From Plumapathes pennacea (lineage: Eukaryota; Cnidaria; Anthozoa; Antipatharia; Myriopathidae), in NCBI GenBank assembly GCA_964036295.1, contig OZ038462.1, positions 40,281,680 to 40,345,679 of the forward strand: 64,000 nt of DNA. Direction: 5' to 3'. A model generated the notes under the pieces. That model was not told the origin of the DNA, did no database searches, and saw nothing but the letters and a program-made list of their open reading frames with translations. The translations under genes were made by a program, and so were the position numbers. This document shows positions 37,733-49,990 of the stretch, in pieces; position 1 is the stretch's first letter; each line of letters begins with the position of its first letter.

Positions 37733-40234
37733 AGAGATTAAGCCATAATATTAAAATGAAATTGAATTTTCCCTCTTCTACACACAAGAAAACCAATATC
37801 ATGTAATAATAGCACTTGACTGACATCACCAACTTGTATGTCCGCTATCTTATCAGGGCGGCAGCAGATTGTAGCTGCTGCTTTCCGCTTTCTCGTTGGA
37901 AATCATTGCTGAATAATGAAAATATCAGGGAATATAATCTACGACCCATAAAAATTCTTTCAATGCTACAGTTGTGAACTCCAAAGTAAAGGCAGGAAGA
38001 GGACGTTATCAGTTCTTCCGTTTAGCTAAAACCAATTACAATGAAGAACGTTCTGACTGAAACGACAAACAACTGACAGCAGCCCTTGAGGGCATTATTT
38101 ATCACTAGTATATACTGACTTGTTGTACCACTCGTAACGGGGAAATTCAGATATTGCGTTGTTGTGAACTTTAAAGACGTCAAGATTGGAAAGAAATGAG
38201 CTTACTAAATGTTATAGGTAATTTGTACACAATAGCAATATGGTGCATGTATGAATATTAACTGTTATAGTTGACTGTTTTGTAAAAGGAATAAGAGTGT
38301 AGATATTTCAGTTTTATAATATATAGTAGTTTGTCTTACTACTCCTACTCGGGACCACAAATTTCTTTTTTTATAGCAAAGACGAAGGATCTATACCGTC
38401 AATGGCCAATCTTAATAATTATTAGAACCATTACAACTGACAAGTTGGAACTATAGTTTAATATACAGCCCAAATATCAGTCCATGTGCTAGGAATGCGT
38501 AAAGAAATGACTACTTAAATTTGAGCGTCTTGAATTGAATACAGATCAAGAAATATAAACATACCCTGAAGTTTGAGCTACGGTACCCTGACGGTTCAAC
38601 TGCTGCTGACTCGATTAGCTGCGATTTCGTTGCCAACTTTCCCAGGGTGCAATTGCGAGTTCTACATGATTGCTTCGTTCTCGATTCATTGCGCATCACG
38701 CATTAGAACTAATATCAATCTCGTTTTTATATAGAGCATACAGCGATAAATTCAAAGGTGTTGTAAACTTCTTGTTTTACTCAGCGACTACTCAACCTAC
38801 TTGCTGCAAACAGTTCTAGTTAGTAAAGGCTCTGACAACACACTTGCGCATGAACAAGGTACCAGACATTTCGCGTTTTCAAAGGAACCATTACAGAAAA
38901 CAGGAACTTGAAAGTTTGAAGTCCACTTATCATTGAAGTCAACAAGAATTCAGTTACCTCATCAACTCTCATCAAAAGCGTAATTGTGTGTACTAATTAC
39001 GGAAAAAGCTTTGTTTGTCCCGATACCCACTTTTCTGCAAATTTATTTCTAGAAAAATAGTAATATGAAGCGAAATTTTGCAAATATACGCCTCTAAGGA
39101 CGGTTACCGCATGGCATCGGATACATTCCAGCATAACTTTATTAAAGTGTACAGATTTCTATTGGCAAGTTGTCCTCTCAGCTGCATGGCGGAAATAATA
39201 TCGTGGCGTGGAGGAGGTTTTATAATATTTTATTTATTAGCCACCTATCTCCGCTTCGTCTCAGCTTGAGGTAAAATAATTAGTTTTGAAGATATTAGTT
39301 AAATAACTTACTCTTCTTATATTGAGCAAGTTTCCTGTTATTGGAAACTCGAGACCTTCAATTTTCTACTATAAAGTAATGTGCCTTAGAAACATTACAA
39401 GTATCAGACCAAAAGTCGAAATGCAGAAGGACTGATAGAATATGTATAAGCTGCAGTTCTGATTCATTTACAACAAAATAGACCAAGACGCATTTTGCTG
39501 ACTCACTCATCATGACAAGTTCCTTGAACCATTGCTTCAATTTGTTGATGTCATCAGATTTCCGCTTATTAATAACCTGTAAAGCAAAAAGTATGATAAT
39601 TCTTTTATAATTTTGGCAGGTTGTGTTATTTCGGGAAAGCTCAAAAGAGTATAAAACAGCTCATCCATCCCTAATAGTTTCACTACAAGATCTTCGAGTC
39701 TTGGCCGCAGTTTCTTTTCGTGAACACTGTTACATTTCGACGTTCCTTGGTTGCAATTCCAGCGTAAGTAGCCGTCGTCAGTCTCAAGGTTTTCAGTATA
39801 GACTCTTGTCATACTGGTTTACTTTAGGCTAGAATATCAGGGACATTAGTTTTTCCATTTTCATTCTCAGGTGAAACCTAAGCAACAAGCAGCAAGAATA
39901 GAATGAGGTAAGCGTATGCTCGTTCTTTAATATTCTTTCTTTACTTGACTATCAATCTGAATAAATCTTAATATGTGAAACAGTTTCACTACCGTTAGCG
40001 CAACGTATTGAGTTACTTAACCAAACTATGATACCGTTCTATGGATTTGTCAGACAAGTTTAAGTACGTATGAATACAGCAGTTTAGATTATTGGGAAAC
40101 TTCATTTCGACTTGCACGTGTAATGCAACCATGCAGTCTTTCTGTCTCTCGTTTTGAGGCCCCAACTGACCTCTTCCTAGTTCGTCTTCCGGTTCTATAT
40201 AGTGGTTTATGATTACCTGGAAAGCGATTGTGCC

Positions 40235-40585
40235 CGGGGGAGGGGATACTCCTATATATAAGCCATGTAGGTATGTGCCGCCCCAAAGGGTATCGTTTTC
40301 AAGCATTTTTAGTCTGAAATAGGGTATAGATTTTGCCCTTTTGGTCTGAAATAGGGTATCGATTTTGTCTTTTGGTCTGGGATAGGTATAATTTTAACAG
40401 AAATGTGTCGCCGCGGACATTGTACGGCAAATGGAAGAAAAAAAAGGGCGGAAATTGTTGCAAAAGAAAAAAAAAATCTCTGAAAAATGTCTGAAATAGG
40501 GTATAAAGTTTGGAGTGAGGTCTGAAATAAAGTATCGAAAATCAAATATTTTGGTTTGAAATAGGGTTTTCAGAACCGGGCGACA
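40235..40585 (+). repeat. Dispersed repeat, copies also at 29.36 and 45.85 kb
   Basis: The core is a G-rich start, then GGATACTCCTATATATAAGC, then GTATGTGCCGCCCCAAAGGG and several TGAAATAGGGTAT repeats. The copy at about 45830-46020 is close to this one; that at about 29355-29480 is diverged. All three are in the same orientation. Non-coding. Confidence 0.75.
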
Positions 40586-41150
40586 CAGACGGACAGACAA
40601 GTTTATTAGAGCGCCTTGTCACGGGTGACGCAGATATTAAGTGTTAGTGTTTATGAACTGTTGTCTAATTTTAAAACATTCATAGATATATTCTGCTATT
40701 TGTGCCGCGTATTTTCCTGGTGCTATCAGTTCTTTTACAATTACTCCTACCAGTTTAGGAACTGGAAAAAGGGCCTCCTTTTTTCTTTGTATATGGTACA
40801 CGCAAATAGGAAATGTTTTTAATCCTCCACCTGTCGACATTGGGGACATGTCCTTAATTTAGAGCTTACATAGCCTTTGGTGTATGTCTCTGTGTAATGC
40901 TTTAATCTCGGATATGTTTTGCTCGACTGATAGTTTGTTGGTATTCCTATAAAAAAACCGAAGCCAATTTTAACTAACTAGTACGTAGTAATCAGAGATT
41001 AGTCAGGTGCGTTCGACTTCTCTTTGCTTGGAGTTGTTTTTGTTCTAAAATGCTGGTTTTGTCTGAAACCGAAAGTGAACAGCACAAAGACCGCGCGGTA
41101 CGGGTTCAAACCTCGGCCAAGCAATATTAAACCAAAACTTCTTTTTTTTC

Positions 41151-41187
<37 letters not shown>

Positions 41188-42262
41188 GTTTCTTTTTCTT
41201 TTTCATTCTTTGAAGATATGTGAAAAGTGTGTGAGACATGGTCAAATATGATTACTACTTTCGTCGGAAGAAATAAGTTGAGTTGCACACGAGAGTTTCA
41301 CAATTCGACCATCCTGTGACTTGCGATTGAGTTACCACGATACCTCTGTCTCCACAAAGCCGTATATTTCTTCCAGATAAGTATCTGGAACATCAGTAAA
41401 TTGTCGGTTGCATATTGAGTATATTTTCATCAACGCAGAAACTGAAATACGACAATCGCGAGTCGAGTTACATCTTTCTGTGGAATTCTTGCTGTCGTAC
41501 TGCCCTTATTATCCGAGACATTGGCTTCTTTTAGTGAAAAGTAGGTCTCTTTACCTTTGATAGACCTCAGTGTGATCATTCAGAGCCATTCGTGCGACAC
41601 AGAGCGCGCATAATGTTATTATTCAAAATGGCGCAGATTTTGGACAATCCAAAATATCTCGATTCTTTGCGCCTGGTCAAAAGCACGTGACAGGTTTGCC
41701 ATCGACCCCATGGAATCCACGCCAGATTAGGATTGCTTTCTTCTTCGTGCGCAATAAAGATTTAATTTGGGCTGCCCAACTCCTCCCGTGTTGGAGCATG
41801 TCCAGGTACGCTAGTTTTGAGAGTATTTTCTCGTTCAATGTTAGTATCCTGGTCCAAAATTGTAGGCGGCACACCCCACCCAAAATTAAGATGAGTACCC
41901 CCCCCCCCCCTCCCCCCACGGGTGATTGTGCGATGCTTTGGATTTGCTACGCTTGTCCAAACAGGTCCACAGCATTCTTGGTCAGTTAGAAACAAAAGCA
42001 ACTGTCTGATTACGATCTTCTCAAGCAAACAAATGCTGCTAATTGGTTTCTACTTTAAAGAAAAACCAATATTGTAAATTACTTGGTTGAAAGATTTTCT
42101 GATTTACACTTTTAGTTTGGCGCTGTAATTTAGTTTGGTCTTGGTTTTTGGTTTGAAAAGTCAACCGAAGGCCCCTCTGAAATCGTATATATTTTAGAGA
42201 TCACTCACTCATTTATGACTGATATCATTTCTTCATTGTTTTCTTCTCTTCTCAGGACCTTC

Positions 42263-45200
42263 CACATGCTACTGTGGATTGCCACCATCGTAATTCTCAG
42301 TTATTCAACACCGTCCGCCGCTCAGCAGGTGTGCAATGGAAAGGTTGCGCCAAATTGTAATCCCTTCAGCCGTTTTAGAAGTCTGGATGGTGTGTGTAAC
42401 AATCTCAAATTTCCACTTCTGGGAGCAGCGGAGACTGCTTTTCGTCGTTACATAGCCCCTGACTACGCTGATGGAAAGTCCGAGCCACGAAAGGCCAGAA
42501 GACCTCTGGGGGTGCTTGTCCCTCTACCTAACGCTAGAAACGTATCTCTCGACTTGTTCAAAGACATCGCAGCACGATCGCAGACGCTTACTCACATGGC
42601 CATGGTGTTTGGTCAATTCTTGGCCCATGACATCACTCTTGGAGGACAGCCAGAGGAGTTTACGTGCGACGGTTCATGTCAACCTATCAACGAATGCTTT
42701 GGAATCCCTGCTAACAAGACTGGTGACCCAGCCTTTCCCGGCGCGGACGGTGTCAACTGTATCATCTTGAGACGAAACAGGCCTTGTACCGAAGAGTTCC
42801 CTAGAGAACAGGTGAACATCCTGACCTCGTTCATCGATGCATCGCACATTTATGGCAACAATGATCAAGAGTCGAATGATGTCCGAGATCGATCGACCTC
42901 CGCTGGACTCCTGAGGAGTATGCCTCAAAACATCACTACTCTAGAAGATCTCCTGCCCAAAGCCAACCCTCACACACCTTGCCGTACGTCTGACCCGAAG
43001 AACAGACCCTGCTTCTTGACCGGAGATTTTCGACGCAACAACGAGAATCAAGGTGGAAACTTGATCAATTAATTCTGAAACCAGAGTCCCTTGTGATTCA
43101 GAAAGTTAAAGATAAAAATGCTACCCATATGAAGAACTTTATGACCAAACATTGAGAGGGTAAGATATACTGTTTTTCTCTCTGGCATTGAAACTAAATG
43201 GATTATTTGCTTTGATTTTAGGCCTCAACGCCATGCACACTATCTGGGTGCGAGAACACAACAGGATTGCCTTGAAACTTGGCCAGATAAACCCTTTCTT
43301 GTGCGGAGACGACATTTTTGAGGAAACTAGGAGGATAGTTGGCGCCATGATGCAACATATAACTTACAATGAGTTTCTGCCCGCTGTCCTAGGTGATGCC
43401 AACGTAAGCAAGAGCAAGACTTGTGAAGCTAGTGGTTTTTATACAATAAATTGGCTTTCAGACAATAAAGTGGCTTTTAGATAATAAATTTTCTTTTAAA
43501 CTCGTACAAAAATACTCGTTTTACTACTGCAGCGTCATCAACAGATAACTGGCTAGTTGATGTTTCGATGTTTATGCCACTTTTCCTCGATCAAGAGCTC
43601 CTTTACAGATTACACTGAAAGCCAGAAAAGTATGTTTCACGTCTGGTCAAGTAATTCCAGAACCGTTCACTAAACGATGTATCCACCTCTGAGCTGTGCT
43701 TTTTACCACTTTTCTTTTTTTTTTTTTTTTTTTTCAGATTAAATATTTCAACCTAACCCTTCTGACGAGTGGACAATTTACAAAATACAATCCGTTCGTC
43801 AATCCCTCCATCCCCAACAGCATGGCAACTGCTGCGCTGAGGTTCGGTCACAGCACAATCAGGAATGAATTTTCACGCTGGGGAAAGAATCTGCAATCTT
43901 TCGCAACCATTCCTACCAAAGAATTCCTCAACCCAGAGTTTCTGTACGAGACAGAGAATGGCGGAGTGGATTCAATTCTCAGAGGGCTGGCTAAAGATGA
44001 AGCTAACGAGGTTGATGGGTAAGAGCGGCAGCCTGCAATAACTGTTACTGTGAGTTGCTGGCTTAGTAATGTGTGTTATTTAAGGTCCGTTTTACATGTC
44101 AAGCAATTTTTTATGCGATTTTCAAGCAATTTTAAATCGCGCGTGTAAACTACCGGCGAATGGCGATCTTATTGCGATTTATTGGAGATTTGGTTGCGAT
44201 TTTCCAGTATGCACAGGCACCGAGGCAAAATCCATGGCGCTATCATCACGAACAATAACAGATTATTACTTTTGTCACATAGACATGGAAGGTCGAGCGA
44301 GAGAAGAAAGAAATTAGGCACTGCTTGCTGTGGTCTTGTTCGCGCCGCCAAAGAAAACGTCGGAGGCAGCAAGAAATTTCGATTAAGCCGTGGATTCTTC
44401 CTCTTTGAAGTGGCGTATAAGAAATTATTTGTCTTCTTCAATGTTCACATTTATTTCCACTACTCTCTGCGAGCAGTTCAGCTTGCAGGGAAAGGTTTTC
44501 TTTGAATTGGTCTGTTCAACCGCCATGCTTTTCGCGACAAATCGCCATGAAATCGCCACGAAAATCGCAGGTAATTTATACGTGCGATTTGGAATTGCAT
44601 CAAAAATCGCACCAAAATCGCACTAAAATTGCATCAAAAATCGCCTGTGTAAACGGGCCTTTAGGTATAATCTTGGTTCGGCCTGCATACGAAGACACCC
44701 AATTTTGCGTTGCTTGTAATTGAGATATTTTTAGCACTTTGTATCTGAACTCTAATTGGGGCACAATTTGTGATACAAGTTGCTAAAGCGGTGTTACACT
44801 GCGCAAGCTTATGAAAAGCAGCTGGACTAGAGATAGTAACTGAATATTGCAAAAAGTAAAATTAAATTCTAGTCCGTGTAGCTTTGCAAAATAAGTTGCA
44901 GAAGCAACATGGCACGGCATTTTTTAAATTACTTTTGCAAAGGTGCATCAGTGTAACACGCAGTGCTATTGGTCTTAACACCTTTGTCTTGTAGGTTCTT
45001 CGCAAACGCCATACTGCAATATCACCTTGGAGAAGGAGGAGAGAACGGTCCTTCAAGGGGTGACCTCATTGCTATCAACATGCAACGTGGACGCGAACAC
45101 GGCCTGCCGGGATACAACGTTTTCAGAAGCAGATGCGGCTTAGGGAAGGCACAGTCTTTTTCGGACTTGTCAAACACACATACTTCCACAGTTATTAAGG

Positions 45201-46914
45201 CTTTAGAAAGGGCTTACGACAATGTTGATGACATCGACCTCTTCGTCGGTGGTATACTTGAGAAGACGCCAATAGGCAGTACAGCAAGCAGAGTGGGACC
45301 GACTTTTTCACACATCCTGGGTTCAGCGTTCCGCAGCCTCCGTTTTGGGGACCGATTCTGGTACGAAACAAACCAACGATTTACCCGCTTCACTCCGCGC
45401 CAGCTGAAGGAGCTGAGAAAAGCCAGCCTTGCTCGCATCATCTGTGATAACAGCGATGCTATACATCAGATTCAGCCTCGAGTTCTTCGCCAGAAAGCTT
45501 TTGACAACGACGCCAACACTCACTGTGACGATCTACCGTTTGTAGGTCTGCAGGAGTGGAAAATACAGGTTCGTAAAATAAAATATATTTATCTGCAATG
45601 TACCTGTAACTCGCTGTTATCAAACTAGCAGTTCCTTCGTTTTGCAAATTGTTAATGAGACGGTTGTAGACCGATTACAGCTTCTTAGTAGTATCATCGG
45701 TTAACTACAGTTGAGTATACTATTTGCTATTAGTACAAGTGTTATTACTACGCCCTTTTTCTTTTATAATACCTTTACCGCTTACATACTAATCAGTACC
45801 GCATATTCCTCCCCGGGTTGGGGGGGGGGGGGGGGGGGGGGAGCGGAGAGGGGGGTACCCCATATATATGAGCCATATAGGTATGTGCCGCCCCAAAGGA
45901 TAGCATTTTCAGCATTTAAGTTTGAAATAGGGTATCGAGTTTGAGACTTTGGTCTGGAATAGGGTCGAAAATCGCAAATTTTGGTCTGAAATAGGATAAG
46001 GTTTTTAAATCCCGGGCGTCACACTTCCCACAGTAAAATTGTAAGGATGCCCCATCCCCGGGATTTCTACTGCTACTACTACTACTACTAGCTAGAGTGA
46101 TTTCAATAAACCCGTGAAACAGATACTACACTATTAGAGACTATTAGAGACACGTACACACTCCAAGTAGATGTCAGACTATACGGCAATGGACTATGTT
46201 TATTTGCCACCGGAAATTCTTCTCAAAAGCCCCTACACAAAACTCACAGTAAACTAGACTCTTGCCCATATAAAAGAAACAATGTGGGCACTTGATTGGC
46301 GTGTTGAGCTGTGCGAGAGGAGCCTAGAATTGTCATAATTTGTAAAAACTAATGAGCAAAAACTAATGAGCCTGCATGGACGCATTTGTTCGGTGAAAGG
46401 ACAAGAAATTGCCTTGAGTTGACGTCGACTCGCGTGTTTTTAGTGACGTTCCGTAGATATGTCTTCAATATATTTGTATCGACGCGGACATTAACACTTG
46501 CTAGCGGTCGGATCGCGGCCACTTCCGATATTCAATTTCCCAATATCGCAACATTTTGTTTCGAATCAAAGATATAGACAAATACTCTCTACTAGATACT
46601 AGTACACCCTCACTAATAAAAACTGTTTCACGGGTTTATTGAAATCACTCTACTTCTGCTGATACTACTAGTAGTACTACTCTGCTGCAGCTGATACAAC
46701 AACTACTGCTGTTACTACTACTACAATACTGCTGCTAATACCACTGTCACTATACTATTGCTTCTAGCAATGTCATTGCTGCTATACTGGTGCTGCAGCG
46801 CTACTGCTTTTACTCACTCTGAATGAATGGAACAGTGTTGTAAATGTCTTCCTATTTCTTGACTAAATCATTTTGTTTCTCTTTGACTTGCAGAAAGGCC
46901 CGGTTCTGCATTAG
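42263..46914 (+). CDS. Animal heme peroxidase 2 (peroxidasin/MPO superfamily), secreted
   Basis: Exons are 42263-43052, 43222-43403, 43738-44018, 44995-45568 and 46894-46914; phases 1, 0, 2, 0 are identical to those of peroxidase 1, and the product is 615 residues. The start at 42263 gives signal peptide MLLWIATIVILSYSTPSAAQ; an in-frame ATG at 42215 would add 16 residues and sits before a likely acceptor (CTTCTCAG). Distal site GQFLAHD has Gln118 and His122 with Ala121 in the usual heme-ester Asp position; Arg258 and Glu261 fall in GDFRRNNE; the proximal His362 is in FGHSTI; NMQRGREHGLPGYN follows. The calcium loop [12 protein letters not shown] is intact. The C-terminus (WKIQKGPVLH) differs from the paralogue. 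Introns carry three transposon-like insertions. Confidence 0.93.
44081..44663. repeat. 583-bp inverted-repeat element in a peroxidase 2 intron
   Basis: The ends TAAGGTCCGTTTTACA (44081) and TGTAAACGGGCCTTTA (ending 44663) are inverted copies. The body is rich in GCGATTTT-type motifs on both arms. It lies in the intron between the third and fourth exons. Non-coding MITE-like unit. Confidence 0.65.
44791..44959. repeat. Short inverted-repeat element in the same peroxidase 2 intron
   Basis: GTGTTACACT at 44791 and AGTGTAACAC ending 44959 bound a 169-bp unit whose sub-terminal parts (TGCGCAAG and CTTTTGCAAAGGTGCA) are only loosely inverted. The right end lies 35 bases before the fourth exon, so it supplies part of the acceptor region. 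Confidence 0.5.
46095..46650. mobile_element. Non-autonomous DNA transposon with 28-bp perfect TIRs, TA-flanked
   Basis: GAGTGATTTCAATAAACCCG... at 46095-46122 is the exact reverse complement of 46623-46650, and TA flanks both ends, as for Tc1/mariner-like or other TA-targeting elements. It sits within a CTA/CTG-type trinucleotide tract in the last intron of peroxidase 2. No transposase frame is present. Confidence 0.7.
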
Positions 46915-47195
46915 ATACCTGGACTGAGCCTAAAACAATTGCCGAAAGTTTAAAATTCGAGCTCAATGTTGAGAAATTTGAAGTGTTCATTAGTTGTCTA
47001 TTTCGTTGGATTAAGCACTTGTGGCTGTAGCACTCAATGCAGATTGAACTTTTTTATGACGTAACGAGTTACCATCGCTTTGTAAACGTCTTGTTCAGAA
47101 CCTGGTGCAGTAATTAAAAGGTCACATAATTTTTTTTTATATCCAGTTAAAACTGATCTACTCTAATTGTTTTTGCTGTGAATCACTTGTGGTAA

Positions 47196-47201
47196 AATAA
47201 A
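47196..47201 (+). terminator. Candidate poly(A) signal of peroxidase 2
   Basis: AATAAA lies about 280 bases after the stop at 46914, the first clear one in this orientation. Confidence 0.4.
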
Positions 47202-48819
47202 AGCAACTTTTAATGGATTATGTTGACGGTATCCTGTAAATAGATCCCCCTGAGTGGTGGTACCTAAAGTTAACCTTTGTAATACTACCATTCTGGGGTC
47301 AAAGCGTTGACCCCCTAGTAAATTTGCTTCCTTTTTATGCTGGACCTTCAATTGTTTTCACGCAAAAGCCATGTCGTAGGTCAATTGGTTATTGGCAAAA
47401 TGAACCCCCCTCCAAGGTTTTTGCAAGTTTGATTGACAAAAAAGTAAAAAAAAAACTAATTTGATTCGGTAATATGCGCGTGAAAGCAGGGCCGGCGTAA
47501 GGGTGCCGTGCCAAGTTAAAATTAGAGCAACTCCCAAACGCACGGAGACGAACGGTATTCTAAATACGTGTCGCCTCTTTGGTGAGCAGCGGTAACGGTA
47601 ATCGTGTCTTATGACGCATTTGTAATTAACGCTAGGGAGAGCCATGCAGTGCAGCCGAAAGTGACGATGTATCCTTTTAACGCAATTGCAGCGCGGGCTT
47701 CAATTACTAAGCTGAATCACGGAAAAAGCAGATGGTTCGTCAGATTGACATGTAAGGACAGGAGATGAACTAACATCGGTTCAAATTAAATAAAATTAAC
47801 CGTCGCACTTGTAAACAAAATACACGAATAAATATTCAAGCTACAAAGAAGTCGCTTATTGAATAGATTTTCGGAGCGGTAGTGAGGATGTTTTAATTCT
47901 AACCTTACACACAGAGTTTTATCATTGAAACTCGTTTTGATTAAACCGAATTATTAGACAGTAACCCACGAAGCAGACTGTACTCTTTAAAAGGACAATG
48001 TCCAACCGCGTCGACAACGATTCGGTCTTTAACATCAGAGGCAGCTTCTTACAGTTCCACCAGACAACAATATTTCATGGTTTTATAAAATTCCCTTTCC
48101 TCCCTTCTCGGAAATCGGCAAGTAATTGGAAAGCGTTTTCTATATGTGAAACACTCGTCAGTGTCAACAGCTGAAGCGGAAGTGTGATCCGAAAACAGCA
48201 GCAGGTATGACGTCAAAAGAAAGCATGCTGGACCGAATGTGCAGCCCACGACACAGTGAGCAGAATCGCCTTGTGTCGTTTTCTTTTGTTGAAAAAAGAA
48301 GAAAGAAGATCGGGATTATTTTTCGTGTCATCTATCGAAGCATGACTAAATGATTCACCAAATGTTCATTATTTTATTAATGCTAATAATTGTTGTTTCT
48401 AGCTGCTTTCGAAAGTTGTCAAGGTAAGCCTAAAATAGATTTAAACATACCGTGGAAATCAAATTAATGCTGGTACACAAACAGCTGTGTACTAATAAAT
48501 AAATGGCCGGCCTGTTTTTATATACAAAGTGAACATTACATGTGTTCAGAAGATAACTCAATGATAACCTCCTAATTAAGCAGTTCAGGCTCTGTCTTTA
48601 GGATCTTTGCACCTAGTGGACCAGCAAAGATTCTTGCCGGATTCACGCCGTGGAGGGGAGCTCTCTTGATCTGAGCTGCCGTTTGTCAGACCCAATGGCT
48701 GAAGTTTCCCTGTGGCATGGCGCCAAAGAGAAGGTCCCGGATGGAGAAGAGATCACCAAAGAAGGACAGATATTTACAATACACAACCTTACCATGTCTG
48801 ATGTGGGGTCGACCAAGCT

Positions 48820-48868
48820 GTGTTATGTTATGTTATGTTATGTTATGTTAGGTTATGTTATGTTATCT

Positions 48869-48899
<31 letters not shown>
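48820..48899. repeat. TTATG/TTATC pentanucleotide microsatellite
   Basis: About six TTATG units grade into six TTATC units. It replaces the second half of the Ig exon in the kinase pseudogene, and the same TTATC variant occurs in the intron after the homologous exon in the intact gene. Confidence 0.9.
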
Positions 48900-49346
48900 T
48901 ATTCTTGAAGTGATCAGATAAGAGCCTGGCATGGATCAGTACATTACAAACTTAGATTGCTTTCAGTGCGATTGGACTCAGCCAATCAACAACCAAAACG
49001 TATACAACCAGGAATAAGAAGCCCACAGATCTTTCCCTGTCTTGTAGCTAGCGTGTCGGCCATTTTGGAATAAAATTTTCAGCATCAAATCATTTTTAAC
49101 GCGAGAAAGACTCTAAGAAATGGACTCGGAATGAAAAAAAATAAACTACTTGACTTGGTAATTTCTTTTAGATAATTTTTTTCTATTAGTTTAATACCAA
49201 CGCACGAAATTATATAATGTTTAATGAATGACGCAAATACTGTGTAGTGTTGACAGTCCCATCATAGTACCCATTTAGCCACCCAAACCACACTACCATC
49301 AAGGAATTAATTGTTTCCTCGCCAATAATCTATCTTGTTTCACAAG

Positions 49347-49491
49347 GAACACCATGATGCACGAGTGCTGGATGTACAAACCCGAAGATAGGCCAACATT
49401 CACCGAGCTGGGGAAGAAGACTGACAATATTCTAACGAACATAGTACAAGATAAACACGAGACGCACAAACATTGTAATACAGACGTATAA
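49347..49491 (+). pseudogene. Last kinase exon of the collapsed receptor tyrosine kinase
   Basis: After a TTTCACAAG acceptor the frame reads NTMMHECWMYKPEDRPTFTE, the subdomain XI motif (CW...RPTF) of tyrosine kinases, then about 24 residues and a TAA stop at 49489-49491. The exon itself is open and could still be functional if spliced to something upstream, but no other kinase exon precedes it within the window. Confidence 0.75.
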
Positions 49492-49858
49492 GTCCATGTT
49501 GAGAGAGATGTGAATTGGGCACCACTACACTACTTTAGTTAGCCGACAATAATCAAAGGAACTGCGATTTCGAACATTAATGCGTCCCTTTTGAATGCGT
49601 CTACTAGAGGTTCATAAATTCGTCTCATTTTCCGTATTTATTCTGATGAACCATCTATCCGAGACAAAATATTCATCGTGCAAGATATATTTCGGCCATT
49701 GTGCTCATTATAGTGATTTACCAGATATTATACTTCAGTAGTCGTAAAGGTTAATCGTAAGATATAATTTTAGTCAAAACTTAACAAATAAGTTGAAAGC
49801 TGCCTTCTGAGGGAACAGCAGTGGAAAAGGGTAACTAAAGAAATTTTAGTCTTTCATA

Positions 49859-49990
49859 ATGCAAATCCAGGCGATAGTGGGTTACTCTGGTTTTAAGCCA
49901 CTTCCTGACAAAAAGACTGTGGAGATCAAAGATTATGACTTTGATGGTCAATATTTCCCAATGAGACTAAAAAGAGATCCATGCCAGTGA
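49859..49990 (+). CDS. Short open frame, 43 codons, unknown
   Basis: An ATG-to-TGA frame encodes a mixed, charged peptide (KTVEIKDYDFDGQYFPMRLK) ending DPCQ. TTTTAG stands just before it, so it could also be a last exon in phase 0. It lies 370 bases after the kinase remnant. No family recognised; may be chance. Confidence 0.2.
   Translation: MQIQAIVGYSGFKPLPDKKTVEIKDYDFDGQYFPMRLKRDPCQ

Larger units (their letters stand above)
33206..42214. other. Gene-free, repeat-rich block before peroxidase 2
   Basis: Direct repeats dominate: about 33330-33750 recurs at about 37020-37450, and about 36000-36420 recurs at about 37800-38200; a related short piece is near 35215-35330. A segment at about 33760-33930 recurs at about 47940-48120. 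A small palindrome lies at 35902-35929, a hairpin repeat fragment at about 35640, and a GGGATACTCCTATATATAAG-type repeat at about 40235-40580. A poly-T run is at 41158 and a poly-C run at 41898. A few splice-like frames on the minus strand (38696-38565, 39.5 kb) were not convincing. Confidence 0.5.
48120..49491 (+). pseudogene. Collapsed receptor tyrosine kinase copy
   Basis: The region before 48300 matches 52653-52830 closely, so promoter-side sequence was duplicated. The signal-peptide exon survives only as its tail (LLFLAAFESCQ, ending 48423); its ATG part is absent and a stop lies upstream. The Ig exon from 48602 matches the intact exon at 53381 but has four extra bases (48637-48640) that shift the frame, and it breaks into a TTATG/TTATC microsatellite at 48820. 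The next recognisable piece is a last kinase exon (49347-49491). The middle of the gene, TM and most of the kinase are gone. The sequence at about 48935-49175 matches an intron of the intact gene near 57225-57475, in line with one or more internal deletions. Confidence 0.75.

Noticed and set aside
38565..38734. Minus-strand TATATAAAAA followed by ATG and 44 codons to a GTATGT donor
   Set aside because: The ATG would fall at the expected start site of transcription, no later exon was found, and the peptide has no recognisable feature.
39510..39812. Minus-strand frames with splice-like borders
   Set aside because: No consistent gene could be joined, and part of the sequence looks like a dispersed repeat.
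41070..41130. tRNA-like B box (GGTTCAAACC) before a poly-T run
   Set aside because: No A box at the right spacing and no cloverleaf could be drawn; at most a SINE scrap.
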